This document shows positions 29,253 through 39,719 of a stretch of DNA of 64,000 bases, one piece after another. A program made the translations under genes and the position numbers. The notes below the pieces were generated by a model that saw only the letters and a list, made by a program, of their open reading frames with translations, was not told the DNA's origin and did not search any database. This stretch comes from Enterovibrio sp. JCM 19048 (GTDB taxonomy: Bacteria; Pseudomonadota; Gammaproteobacteria; Enterobacterales; Vibrionaceae). Numbering within the stretch: the first letter of the stretch is position 1; each line of letters starts with the position of its first letter. The stretch is taken from contig BAXE01000012.1 in the NCBI GenBank assembly GCA_001310415.1, positions 62,001 through 126,000 of the forward strand. The letters are read 5' to 3'.

Positions 29253-32200
29253 TTAAGTGAAATCAAACAGGTCAGTGGTGACCATGTCGACATCCACGTT
29301 TTCCAGTGTGATCGTTGCTGCACCGTCATTAACAGAAACCACGGTGTTTGCTCCGCTCTGCCAGAACAGCAGCATGTCTGGCTGGTAGCGAGTGAGCTGT
29401 CAATCTGGATGCTGTCTTCAGCCAGGTTGAAGTCGGTGATCACATCAGAGCCGGACTGGCTGTCAAAGAAGAAGACATCCGCGCCTTTTCCGCCAGTCAG
29501 GGTGTCGTAACCTTCACCGCCATGGAGGAAGTCTGCGCCGTCATCACCTTTCAGGATGTCATTGCCCTCGCCGCCTTCCAGCACGTCATCGCCCTGGTTA
29601 CCTTCGAGAATGTCATTTCCGGCACCGCCATAAAGCAGGTCGTTACCGGTGTTGCTGCCATCAGTTTGCTCAGCATAGCCAAATTCCAGTTGGACGGTGG
29701 CGGCATTGCCGTCAGCATCAACAAGGAAGTAACTGCCATCTTCGGTCTGGACGATAACGGGAGGAGTCATGTCGTTCTCAATACCAGTGACATTGAGCTG
29801 GAACACCAGTTCGCCGTTGGCATCGATGGTGTAGAGGTCAACGCCTTCGGTAGCATTTGGCATGACAAACACAGGCTCACCGTCGACATAACCGGCTGAA
29901 GTCATATAAGCGCCCTTACCTTCGACCGTGTCGGTCAGGGTAAGTGTGCCGGCTTCGCTGACCGCAAACACGGAAGCATAGCCACTGCCGCTGGAGGAGG
30001 TAATTGCATAGACCGCGCCTGCTGCCGTTTGGTAGAAGGAGACAGAGTTATTGCTGCCCGCGGAAGACGCTTGTGTATCAACCAGGGTGAGATCGCCGGT
30101 AACGCGGTTAACGCTGTAGAGATTCACGCTGCCGTGGCCACTGGATGCCACAAAAGTCTGGTTGCCAATTGAAACGATATCAATACCAGAGACCAGATCC
30201 CCGGCATCTACGGACGTACCGGTTTCCGCGATTTTGCCGGTTTCAGGGTCATAGGTCAGAATATCAATGCGGTCATTCTGGGTGCGGGTGGCGTAGATGT
30301 ATTCAGTCCCGTCGTTGGCTTCAAACAAGACGTTTTCACGCACGATGCCACCGCGCAGCCAGGTTTGAGAGCCGCCAAAGTTAGACAGGCCACCATCAAG
30401 GGAGAGTGTGCCATCGTCTGAGATATGCCAGGTCGTGATAGAGCCGCTGTTCTGTGAGGTCAGGAACAGAGTTGCCACGCCATCCACATAGGTCATGTTG
30501 GATTGCGACAGGCCATTACCCATAGAATTTACTGAAAGCCTGCATCTGTGACCTGCTGGGTGATATCACCGTCTGAGGTGGTGGTGACCGTTTTGGTGCT
30601 GTTATCGAAGGTGATGCGGTCAGTCTCTGTCAGCGTACCGTCGTTTTCCACCCGTGAAATGATGGTGGTGCCGCTGTAGCCGAATTGAGTCGTAACCACA
30701 TACGGCGTGCCATTGATATCAATGGTTGTTGTTGTCCAGCCGCCGTTAGCTTCGTTGGCGACTGCGTCGTCAGCATTGATCTCGTTGATCGCTGATGCTG
30801 TGCCATTGTCACCCACAAGACGGTCGTTACCATCGCCACCATAGATCTGGTCGTTGTCGCCGTTACCGAACAGAAGATCGTCCCCAGCGCCACCTTCCAT
30901 CAAGTCATCACCGTTACCGCCAAACAACTGGTCGTTGACGTTGTTGCCAAACAGTTCATCCACTGCCAGCTTGACGGTGGCGGCATTGCCATCCGCATCG
31001 ACCAGGAAGTAGCTACCGTCAGCCGTTTGGACAATCACCGGTGGCGTGTTGTCATTTTGCAGGTCAGTAATCGTAGTGCGAAGCTCCAGCTGACCATTTT
31101 CATCGATAGTGAAAAGATCCACGCCTTCGGTTGCATTAGGCATCACAAACACAGGCTGGCCTTCTACATAACCGGCAGAAGACATGTAAGCGCCGCCGCC
31201 CGAAACTGTGTCTGTCAGGGTCAGCGAACCGTCTGCACCCAGCTTAAACACGGATGCGTAGTCGCCACCGCTGCTCGACGTGATCGCATACGTGGTGCCG
31301 TCTGCTGTTTGGTAGAAGTTGACCGAGTTGCCACTGCCATTGGTGACCGATTCAACATCGACAGCGGTAAGATCGCCGGTGTTTTCATTCACTTCGTAGA
31401 GGTGGACGCTGGCGTTACCGCTCGCGACGGCAAAGGTTTTTCCATAGGCTTCGATAATGTCGATGCTTGATGCGATATCACCAGCCGCAACAGATTTTCC
31501 GGTTTCCGCCATGGCGCCGGTTGCCGGGTCATAGGTCAGGATATCAACGCGGTCGAAGAAAGGACGGGTGACATACACGTACTCACTGCCATCATTGGCT
31601 TCGAAGGTCACATTCTCACGAATAATGCCGTCGCGCAGCCACGTTTGCGAACCACCAAAGTTAGACAGGCCACCTTCGAGTGACAGCTCGCCATCGGCGG
31701 AAATGCTGAACGTGGTGATTGAACCGCTGTTTTGTGAGGTAAGGAAAAGAGTAGGCTGCCCATCGACCATTGAGATATTGGAGTGATGCAAACCGTTACC
31801 CAGCGCATTCACAGACAGACCTGCATCCTGGATTTGCCCAGTGATATCGCCACCGGATGTGGAGGTGACGGTTTTGGTGCTGTTGTCGAAGAAAATGCGG
31901 TCAGTTTCGGTCAGGGTGCCGTCTGTTTCCACGCGGGAAATGATGGTGGTGCCGCTGTAGCCAAACTGGGTGGTCACCACGTATGGCACACCATCAATGG
32001 TCACTGTGGTGGTTGTCCAGCCAGTGTTGGACGCGCTCTCTACCGCAGGGCCGTCTGCTTCGAGTTTCACGCCGCTTGAGCTGCTAGAGCCTGTGCCGAC
32101 GTTTGGATCTGTGCCATCGTCACCCACGAGGTGGTCGTTACCGTCACCGCCTAGCAGGATGTCATTGTCGTAACCGCCGTCCAAGTAGTCATCACCGACG

Positions 32201-32790
32201 CCACCGCGCAACGTGTCGTTGCCGTTGTCACCATATAGGAAGTCTGCGCCATCCTGTCCCCATAGGGAATCGTCGTCATTGCCGCCGTGAATGGTGTCAG
32301 AGCCTTGCCCACCCCAAAGAACGTCGTTGCCTTCGTCACCGTTGATGGTGTCATCACCCTGATCGCCAAACAGCACATCATTGCCTTCGCCGCCGTGCAG
32401 CGTGTCATTGTCATTGCCGCCGTGGGCTTTGTCGTTGCCGGTGCCGCCGTAAATGGTATCTACACCATCGTCGCCAAACAGCTGGTCGTTGCCGCTGCCG
32501 CCTTCAATGGTATCGTTACCCCGGCCACCTTCAACGCGATCATCGCCACTGTCGCCAAAAAGTACATCGTCGCCGAATCCGCCGCGTACCCAGTCGTTAC
32601 CTGCATCACCATGAACGATGTCTGCGTCATCACCGCCAATCACGGTGTCGTCGCCATCACCGCCATATACATAATCGGTATCGCCGTCAGCCTGAATGTA
32701 GTCATTTCCACCGTGGCCGTAAATCACATCCACGCCAATGGTGCCGCGCAGCGTATCGTCGTCTTCAGTTCCATGAATAATATTGGTCAA
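29253..32790 (-). CDS. RTX-repeat protein with two beta-propeller modules (two frameshifts)
   Basis: About 1179 residues after repair. It opens with ~220 residues of RTX nonapeptides (GGxGxDxLx; e.g. YGGDGDDTVIGGDDADIVHG). Two homologous ~340-residue modules follow, each starting WTTTT-(V/I)-(T/D)-I-(D/N)-G and running through SGTTIISRVE, GGLSNFGGSQTWLR, DILTYDP, PVFVMPNATEGVDL and YFLVDADGNAATV. Short RTX blocks separate and follow them. The end is a T1SS-type tail (VFFFDSQSGSDVITDFNLAEDSIQID). The modules look like lactonase/YVTN-type propellers. It is probably exported by type I secretion; no transporter genes adjoin. Frames break at ~30531 (one T lost) and ~29393 (one T lost); the true stop is 29253-29255. 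Confidence 0.85.
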
Positions 32791-33237
32791 TTCTTTGTCC
32801 TCATGTTGAGCTGTGCTTTGTTGTTTGAGTTTCTGTTCACTAGGTCATACTAAGTGCGGCAATTCAGACGGGGAATAGGGTGCTGTCTTATGGATGAGAC
32901 AGCCAAGAATGGTTGAATATGCGCTGGTTTAGATAAGTATGATACGCACGACTAATCAAAGAAATACGCATGCTGATGGTGGATAATTAACCTATTGTCT
33001 GTGCGGGAAATTCAGAGGGTTTAATAAATCTGAAGTGCATAATTATTCGCTAATTTAGGCGCGGATGAAAAAAGCATGAGTTTCAGACCTATCACATTCA
33101 AATTACTCTTGTTGAGCGGTAAGGCGTTGTAAGCGAAGGGGTGAAATCAATGGCATTGCAGCAAAATTCGGGGCCTCTGATACCCAGAGCCTAGCTACAC
33201 TTAGAGTCACACAAGGACGTACAGTGAGCAAAAAACC
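32791..33237. other. Intergenic region between divergent RTX and cupin genes
   Basis: 447 bp without a convincing gene; AT-rich between 32900 and 33110. It should hold both promoters. Confidence 0.4.
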
Positions 33238-33807
33238 ATGGCATTTGATATTGAGACATTTATTCTGGATTGTCAGGATGCTTTGAAAAGCGAAAGCCCG
33301 ATCCCTGAGATTGAAAAGATCCTCAAAGAGAGCCTGAGCGAACCATCAGCGGTAAAGGAGGTGCTTAATCCAGCGCCACAAGCCAGCTACTCACCTTTGT
33401 ATGTTTCAGATGAGCTGACCATCCTCCATTTTATTTGGGCGCCGAAGATGACCATGCCGCTACACAACCACAATATGTGGGCGGTTGTCGGTGTTTACGA
33501 AGGGCGGGAAGACCATATCTTCTGGCGCGAAAATCCGGATGGAACGTTGCGCGCAGCAGGAGCAGCCTCGATTGCTGCCGGAGAAACCTTGTTTATGGGC
33601 GAACCTGCGATTCACTCAGTGACCAATCCAACGTCGCTGTTCACCGGCGGCATCCATATTTACGGCGGGAATTTCTACCAAACGCCAAGAAATGGATGGG
33701 ATACGCTATCGCTGGAGAAACGTATTTTGGACAGCGAAACCAATCAGGCGATTTTCGACGAGGAGAATGACATCCTGAGGTTGTTGGCGGCAGAAAAGTC
33801 CCGCTAA
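33238..33807 (+). CDS. Cupin protein, cysteine/thiol dioxygenase-like
   Basis: 189-residue cupin. MPLHNHNMWAVVGVYEGREDH carries the two His and downstream Glu/Asp of cupin motif 1. FMGEPAIHSVTNP supplies the His of motif 2. This arrangement resembles cysteine dioxygenase and 3-mercaptopropionate dioxygenase relatives, which use Fe(II) and O2 to oxidise thiols to sulfinates. The start is ATG 33238; an in-frame GTG lies upstream. Intact and monocistronic, with a terminator directly after. Confidence 0.75.
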   Translation: MAFDIETFILDCQDALKSESPIPEIEKILKESLSEPSAVKEVLNPAPQASYSPLYVSDELTILHFIWAPKMTMPLHNHNMWAVVGVYEGREDHIFWRENPDGTLRAAGAASIAAGETLFMGEPAIHSVTNPTSLFTGGIHIYGGNFYQTPRNGWDTLSLEKRILDSETNQAIFDEENDILRLLAAEKSR

Positions 33808-33830
33808 TTACCGGTTTAGCTCGAACAACG

Positions 33831-33863
33831 AAAAGGCCGCCTGATTGGCGGCCAAATTATTTA
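33831..33863. terminator. Terminator between cupin and cytochrome genes
   Basis: AAAAGGCCGCC/GGCGGCC stem with TGATT loop then AAATTATTT. Lies between convergent genes. Confidence 0.7.
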
Positions 33864-33873
33864 CGTTGCGCTG

Positions 33874-34452
33874 CTACTCCACGGTAATACGTTTATGCGC
33901 AATGCCCGTGTGGCAGTCGATACAGGTTTCTCCCCGCGCCTCCATTTGCTGGTGGTTCAGGCGCGCGCGCTGGGGCTGCGATGCCAGATCAAAGTTCTCG
34001 CCCGTGTGGCAATGACGGCAGTTGGCGGAGTCCGTGGCTATCATTTCCTCCCAGACAATGCCAGCCAGCCGCGGCCTTTCCTGTTCAAAGTTCTCCTTGG
34101 TGATCTTGCCGGTCAACATGTAGTAAATGTCTGCAGTGGCGACAATTTTTACTTTCATCTTGTCGACAAACTCATGGGGCACATGACAGTCGGCGCAGGT
34201 TGCGTGAACTTCGTCTTCGCTAACGTAATGCGGCGATGCCTGATACTCCTGAACAATGGTGTCCATCTTCAGATGACAGCTAAAACAAAACGCGTTTTGG
34301 TTTGATGCCACCATCACACCCTGAAAACCGGCGATCCCAAGTAACAGAACGAATACGCCGATAGGAATACCGAGCAACAATGGCTTCTTTAACCAGCGCC
34401 AGAGACGCTGGGTTTTCGATAGCCGTGGCTCGGGAGCATGCGGTTCACCCAT
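33874..34452 (-). CDS. NapC/NirT family tetraheme cytochrome c (quinol dehydrogenase)
   Basis: 192 residues. A single N-terminal membrane anchor (LLLGIPIGVFVLLLGIAGFQG) is followed by four CxxCH haem motifs: CFSCH, CADCH, CRHCH and CIDCH. This is the NapC/NrfH-type protein that takes electrons from the quinol pool and passes them to a periplasmic reductase. It lies 55 bp downstream of the octaheme cytochrome gene on the same strand, so the pair very likely forms one respiratory chain. Intact. Confidence 0.9.
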   Translation of the reverse strand: MGEPHAPEPRLSKTQRLWRWLKKPLLLGIPIGVFVLLLGIAGFQGVMVASNQNAFCFSCHLKMDTIVQEYQASPHYVSEDEVHATCADCHVPHEFVDKMKVKIVATADIYYMLTGKITKENFEQERPRLAGIVWEEMIATDSANCRHCHTGENFDLASQPQRARLNHQQMEARGETCIDCHTGIAHKRITVE

Positions 34453-34507
34453 GTTTCCTCCTCAGATATCCCGCCCTTAAAATTCACAGGCGGGAATATC
34501 ATGGCTA

Positions 34508-35972
34508 TCAGTTGTTTTGGTTCAGGTAGCGGGCTTTGAAGGCTTCCTGTGCTTCTTTACGCGCGCGTTTCACTTCTTCCGGCTCATTACCACTGAACCA
34601 GGCGTGTTCAGGACGCGCCAGCACTTCAGTCAATACAGCACGGGCACGTTCAGCGCCTTCGTGATTGCCGTTTTCCTCAGCCACTTCCACCACTTCAATG
34701 AACTGGGGAACCATTTCGATGTAAAAGCGTTCGGCCACTTCATACAGGCCATGCCACTGCACATAATCCGGAGCCTGCATTGCTGCACCATGGCGGGCGC
34801 GGCGGCCTTCGTGGTGCCAGAGGTAGAACCATGTCCACTCGATCTCTTCGTCAAACCCGGTTTCTGTCAGCATGTTTTCTTGCTTGAGCACAGCCATCAG
34901 ATCCCGGCCGGGACGGGCAAACTTGTCGTTATAGAGTTCTACCAGCGAATCAAACTGGACATAAAAATTATCAACCATCGACTTGGTATGACAGGACTCA
35001 CAAACGTTTTGCATGTCGGCGCGGCGTGCTTCCCAGGATTTGGTTTCCTTGCCCATGGCTTTGTCTTTGGCATCGATTTTTTCAGATACCGCAGGGCGCA
35101 AGGTCCAGGAAATGCGGTTACCGACATCATGGGTAACGGGCAATTCACGGGTCGCTGACATATGGCAAGTGGCACAGGTTGGGGCAGCGTCATAGTCTTC
35201 GCCAACAATCCATTTGGCCGAGCCAAGATTCATTTGATCCACATGGGCAAAGAAGTTGATGCCATGTTTGGATTCTTCATAAATCTCTTTTTGCGGATGG
35301 TCAGGGCCGAGGTGACATTTACCACAGGCTTCAGGGCGGCGTGCTTGTACCATTTCAAACTCGTGGCGCTGGTGGCAGGCACTGCAAGCACCGATAGAGC
35401 CATCGGGATTGATCCGGCCAATACCGGTATTTGGCCAGGTTGCCGGGTCAAGATCGCCGTTCTCCAGCACCTTCACTTCTGAGCCATGGCACTGCCAACA
35501 GCCGTTTACAGCGGCAGGGGAGGCACCATTCATCATCAGTGACCCCTCGACGACTTCTGCAAGGAAGTTATCGAGAGAGCCGATGATCTGCTGCTTTGGC
35601 GTGGTGGCTGGCATCGAATTCTTTCACTTCCTGCGAATGGCAGTTTCCGCAGTCTTTGGGTGAAACAATGACCGCGATATCAAAGCCTTCGTGGGAGATA
35701 GCATCGGCATCTTCCGGCGAGGCCTGATGGCACTCATAGCAGCCGACATTGGCGCCATAGTGCTTAGAACGTCCCCATTGGGCATAGATTGAGGGGTTTT
35801 TATCCTTGTGACAGGCTGCGCATTGTTTGCTCTGTTCACTGAGTTGGTTAAAAGGCTTCATCACCAAGGGTTTTGGGTCTGCATTCACCGTTTGGGGTAA
35901 GAGCAGCAGAAGCAGGGTCAACAGGGTGACAGACAAGACAAGCGTGTTTTTCTTTAGTAGTCCTGAGTTCAT
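34508..35972 (-). CDS. Octaheme cytochrome c, HAO family (one frameshift)
   Basis: About 487 residues with a signal peptide (LVLSVTLLTLLLLLLPQTVNA). Eight CxxCH motifs: CAACH, CYECH, CGNCH, CWQCH, CSACH, CGKCH, CATCH, CESCH. The spacing and motifs such as EFDASHHAKA, IIGSLDNFLAEVVEG, HPQKEIYEESKHGI and CATCHMSAT place it with hydroxylamine oxidoreductase-like octahaem proteins. Family members paired with a NapC-type partner (epsilon-HAO) are thought to reduce nitrite or hydroxylamine. The frame breaks near 35597 within GCAGCAGATC, needing one base fewer or two more. Whether the HAO cross-linking Tyr exists cannot be judged by eye. Confidence 0.85.
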
Positions 35973-36087
35973 GGTGAACCTCGCATATCCAGACTTCGAT
36001 ACATTGCCGAAGCATTTTTTGAATTGCTGACTGACTTTATTCTCACTATGAGAGTAAGTTGAATTTGAAATACCACAAATAAGGTAT

Positions 36088-36102
36088 GGTCAAATTGTGA
36101 CC
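36088..36102. promoter_or_regulatory. Palindrome upstream of the octaheme operon
   Basis: GGTCA-AATTG-TGACC, a perfect 5+5 inverted repeat about 115 bp before the octahaem start. Candidate operator only. The rest of 35973-36394 shows no gene. Confidence 0.35.
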
Positions 36103-36394
36103 TTGCAGGAAACAAATCCTGCGTTGCGAAAAGGCAATAAGAAACTGGGTTTATAAGGGGAAGGGCGGGAGTATATCGGGTGCATATGCGGGGTGATGTA
36201 AACGAATGACACCTCCATATTCCTTCTGGTGCATACGATTTTTAAACGGGAATCTTTCGTATTGTCACTCGCCTTTACTGCCTTTTCTTTTGGACAAATC
36301 AAGGTGTCGATCAATATGGAGCTATTGCTGAAGCGGATGAAAAAGTGATCAGTGATTCAGCAAAGTTAATTCGCGTTAACAAATCATTTTCAAA

Positions 36395-36408
36395 TTGATT
36401 TCCATCAA
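36395..36408. promoter_or_regulatory. FNR box upstream of ompW
   Basis: TTGATTTCCATCAA matches the FNR consensus TTGATNNNNATCAA exactly. It is ~84-97 bp before the ompW start, a good place for an activating site, and ompW is an FNR-activated gene in E. coli. Confidence 0.75.
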
Positions 36409-36491
36409 TTTGGGCGGGTTTTCGTGTGCTAGATTGCGGCGGTGTTCAAAAAACACCCAGTAACGAAGCCCGAAAATGTAAGGAAACAATG

Positions 36492-37132
36492 ATGAAAAAA
36501 CAATGACCCTGCTTGCCATGATGGCTGCGCTTTCTTCGCCTGCTTTTGCCCATCAAGAGGGTGACATTCTTGTCCGCGCGGGTATTGCCAGCGTTTCACC
36601 CAATGACAGCAGCGACAAAATTCTTGGTTATGATGAAGAGCTGCACGTGAACTCGGATACCCAGCTTGGCCTGACGGTCGGCTACATGCTGACGGACAAT
36701 GTCAGCGTCGAATTGCTGGCAGCCTCACCATTTTCCCACAAAATCTCGACGCCACTGCTTGGCTTGGGTGACATTGCAGAGACCAAGCACTTGCCGCCAA
36801 CGGTCATGCTGCAATACTACTTCGGCACCAAAGAAAGCACGTTGCGCCCATTTGTGGGTGCAGGTATCAACTACACCGTGTTCTTTGATGAAGGCTTTAA
36901 CAGCAAGGCACAAGGCGCTGGCCTGACCGATCTGAACCTTGATGATTCCTGGGGTCTGGCTGCCAATGCTGGTCTGGATTACATGCTGGAAGATAACTGG
37001 TTCGTCAGCGGCTCTGTTTGGTATGCCGATATCAGCACCGACGCCACCTACAAATACGAAGGCGAAAACAAGAGTACCAAAGTGGATATTGACCCATGGG
37101 TGTTTATGCTGGCAGTGGGTTACTCGTTCTAA
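36492..37132 (+). CDS. ompW: OmpW family outer membrane protein (one-base loss at the start)
   Basis: About 213 residues, an 8-stranded beta-barrel. GDILVRAGIASVSPNDSS, LGLTVGYMLTDNVSVELLAASPFSH, LPPTVMLQYYFG and RPFVGAGINYTVFF are the OmpW signatures, and the C-terminus ends in aromatic F (VGYSF). The start region reads ATGATGAAAAAACAATGACC. A seventh A in the A6 run would give MKKTMTLLAMMAALSSPAFA, a proper signal peptide. Otherwise translation would have to begin at ATG 36503, which leaves no basic n-region. AAGGAAAC lies upstream. Linked to anaerobiosis by the FNR box. Confidence 0.85.
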
Positions 37133-37154
37133 TTACGACCAGCGATAAGGTTGC

Positions 37155-37180
37155 AAGGGGAGCTTCGGCTCCCTTTTATT
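37155..37180. terminator. Terminator after ompW
   Basis: GGGAGC-TTCG-GCTCCC hairpin with a stable UUCG tetraloop then TTTTATT. Overlaps the end of the convergent LysR gene. Confidence 0.85.
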
Positions 37181-38056
37181 GCATGGAATCATGAACAAGA
37201 TCCATCACGGCTTCATAACGTTTTGGCAGTTCGCGGTGTTTTTTACGCGAAAGATACAGTGATTGTGAAACCGGGGAGTTAAGCGCCAGCGACTTAAGGC
37301 GATCCCTTTCTTCAAAGCGGTTCACCACACTTTCCGGTAACACGGTAAATCCCAATCCCTTTGCGACGGGCAGCAGGATCTGGGTGAGTTGATTGACATA
37401 ACCGCGGTGCGTTAACGCCTCTATGCCTTTGTAGTTATTTGGGAAATTTTGTCCTAACACCAGATCAGCAAAGTGTTTGCCATCGGGGTGATGAATAAAG
37501 CCTAAGGCGGAAAGGCTTCAAAATCATCGCCGGAAATATTGGCTGTGGCCGGTACAACAACACACAGCGCCTCTTGTCCCAGCAAGGTTTCTTCAATGGC
37601 TGGATGGTCAAATTTCTGGGTCGTGATGCCAATATCTGTCTGGTTCTCCATCAACATCTGGCGGATCCGCTCTGCGGGCGCGGCTTCGAGGTGAACCGAT
37701 AAACCGGGATGCTGCGCCTGAAGTGCCAGTAATTGTGGATAGAGCTTGATAGCCATCGCGCCGGAGCACGCGAGGCGAAGGTTGCCCTGATGGGGATCGT
37801 CGTTGCGCATTCTTTCAAGAAACCGTGCTTGCAATTGTTCCTGCTCGGCAATAAACGCTTTGAGCATGATGCCTGCGCGGGTGAGTTCAAACCGTTTCCC
37901 TTCGCGGAAGATCAGGGTTTCGCCCAATGCTTCTTCGAGTTTCTTTACGTGCTGGCTTACGCCGGGTTGGGTCATATAAAGCCGCTCAGCTGTGCGGGTA
38001 AAGCTGCCGGTATCAACCAATGTAGAGAATGTTTCCAACCATTTTGGGTTCAGCAT
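37176..38056 (-). CDS. LysR family transcriptional regulator (one frameshift)
   Basis: About 293 residues. HTH: WLETFSTLVDTGSFTRTAERLYMTQPGVSQHVKKLEEALGE. The effector domain contains RLACSGAMAIKLYPQLLALQ and KGLGFTVLPESVV. The frame breaks near 37508; CCC for CC gives EAFPPLGFIHHPDGKHFADLVLG. It is divergent from the VOC/glyoxalase gene at 38168 across 111 bp, which contains AATTATTAATCAGATAATAATCG, a plausible LysR target region. Confidence 0.8.
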
Positions 38057-38167
38057 TAGGCTTCTTGGATAACAGAAAATTATTAATCAGATAATAATCG
38101 ATAATTTTTCATTGTGAAGTGTCCTCCCTACACTGGCCGCATCAAGACAAGAATGAGGAATTTCCAG

Positions 38168-38671
38168 ATGCAACAGCCTTACCCACGTACCTTTTCCCAC
38201 ATTGGCATTTCAGTGCCGGATCTTGAAGCGGCCGTAAAGTTCTACACCGAAGTGCTGGGCTGGTACCTGATCATGGAGCCGACGGAAATCGTTGAAGACG
38301 ACTCTGCCATTGGTGAGATGTGTACGGATGTGTTCGGCGAAGGTTGGGAGCGTTTTCGCATCGCGCACCTTTCAACGGGCGATCGCATTGGCGTGGAACT
38401 GTTCGAGTTCAAGAACCAGGAAAACCCTGAAAACAACTTCGAATACTGGAAAACCGGTATCTTCCATTTCTGTGTGCAGGATCCGGATGTAGAAGGTCTG
38501 GCAGAGAAAATCGTCGCGGCTGGTGGGAAAAAGCGCATGAAAGCGCCACGTTTCTATTACCCAGGCGAGAAACCTTACCGCATGATTTACATGGAAGACC
38601 CGTTTGGCAATATCCTCGAAATCTACAGCCATTCGTATGAGCTGCACTACGCGGCGGGCGCTTATAAGTAA
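38168..38671 (+). CDS. VOC (glyoxalase/dioxygenase superfamily) protein
   Basis: 167 residues, intact. The paired beta-alpha-beta-beta-beta VOC modules begin TFSHIGISVPDLEAAVKFYTEVLGWYLI (His metal ligand) and IFHFCVQDPDVEGLAEKIVAAGGK. They end YMEDPFGNILEIYSHSYE (Glu ligand). Resembles lactoylglutathione-lyase-like proteins, but the substrate is unknown. ATG 38168 follows GAGGAATTTCC; an upstream in-frame ATG at 38114 has no ribosome-binding site. Divergent LysR partner. Confidence 0.85.
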   Translation: MQQPYPRTFSHIGISVPDLEAAVKFYTEVLGWYLIMEPTEIVEDDSAIGEMCTDVFGEGWERFRIAHLSTGDRIGVELFEFKNQENPENNFEYWKTGIFHFCVQDPDVEGLAEKIVAAGGKKRMKAPRFYYPGEKPYRMIYMEDPFGNILEIYSHSYELHYAAGAYK

Positions 38672-38681
38672 GGGCAAATCT

Positions 38682-38707
38682 GCCCTCTCCTTTTCGAGGG
38701 GAGGGCT
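38682..38707. repeat. Interspersed palindromic repeat acting as terminator
   Basis: GCCCTCTCC-TTTTC-GAGGGGAGGGC, a variant of the CCCCTTTTCAAGGGG family. Sits between the convergent VOC and LysR genes. Confidence 0.65.
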
Positions 38708-38719
38708 TGCCCTTGCCAT

Positions 38720-39603
38720 TTAAAACTTCCCGTCAAAATACCCGACCAGAAAATCAATCAATGCGCGAACCGGCCGTGAAAGGTGTTTGCGGGATGCATA
38801 AAGCAAATAGATAGTCAGGGTATTCAATTGCCATTGCGGTAGCACCACTTCCAGCTCGCCTTTTTCGACCCACTCTTCGACCAGATAAGTTGGCTGCATT
38901 GAAATCCCCATTCCTGCCAATGAGCCGTGAAGCAGCACGGTGGCTTCATTACCGGTAATCGGGCAGTTCACCTCAATACTTTGTTTTTCATGGCCTTTGG
39001 TGAAATGCCACTCGTGACGTCCAAAGTTCTTGTAACCCAGGCATGCATGTTCCCTGAGGTCTTCCGGCGAATTGATCGGCGCTCTTGAAGCCAGGTAGGC
39101 CGGTGAGGCAACCAGCATAGACTCGCAAGGTGCAAGCGGTCGGCCAATCAGTGACGGATCAGGATTGCTGGCGGTTCTGATGGCAAGGTCGACACGCTCC
39201 GTCACCAAATCAACGGCTCTGTCCTGCGCATCAATATCAATGATCACACCGGGATGCGTTGCCTGAATTCGTGCAGGGCAGGCATGAGCTGGGAAAAGCC
39301 AAACGACATGCTGGTGCTGACGCGGATAAACCCGCTCAGCGCCTCGCCTGGCATCAGGCTCTCTTCCAGATGCAATGCCTGCTCAACCCAACGCTGCATG
39401 TCCGGCAGTACCTGTTTGCCCATATTGGTGAGGGAAACTTTCCTTGTGGTGCGGTTTAAAAGCCGGGCACCCAGCCAGTTTTCCATTGCCTCGACATAGC
39501 GCGTCACCATGGGGCGGGACATCTCCAGCCTGTCAGCGGTGGCGGTGAAACTCTCGGTTTGTGCCACATCCAACAGCACCTTTGCGGCAGTTAACTTGTC
39601 CAT
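38720..39603 (-). CDS. LysR family transcriptional regulator (one frameshift)
   Basis: About 294 residues. HTH: VLLDVAQTESFTATADRLEMSRPMVTRYVEAMENWLGARLLNRTTRKVSLT. C-terminal effector part: VDLVTERVDLAIRTASNPDPSLIGRPLAPCESMLVASPAYL, HACLGY and HEWHFTKGHEK; it belongs to the CrgA/AaeR-like group. The frame breaks near 39247; CCCC for CCC gives QRIPGVIIDIDAQDRAVD. It is divergent from the MBL-fold gene at 39720. Confidence 0.82.
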
Positions 39604-39719
39604 AAGTTCACCTTTAACCTGCTCGATTTAAGAAATAATGATGCAAAGGATAGGCGCTATTTCCGAGCATATCCAATCGCTATGCTTCCCCCAAGCCCAA
39701 ATGAACAGGAAGTAAAACA

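Noticed and set aside
30529-32790. Regular short DNA repeats that might be mistaken for a CRISPR array
   Set aside because: The periodicity is 27 bp, encoding RTX nonapeptides in an open frame; there are no conserved repeats with unique spacers.
32151-32853. Long open frames on the plus strand opposite the RTX repeats
   Set aside because: They mirror the repetitive RTX coding sequence, are low-complexity Ala/Val/Ile-rich, and have no ribosome-binding site.
34517-35158. 213-codon frame opposite the octahaem cytochrome gene
   Set aside because: Antisense shadow of a conserved multihaem protein.
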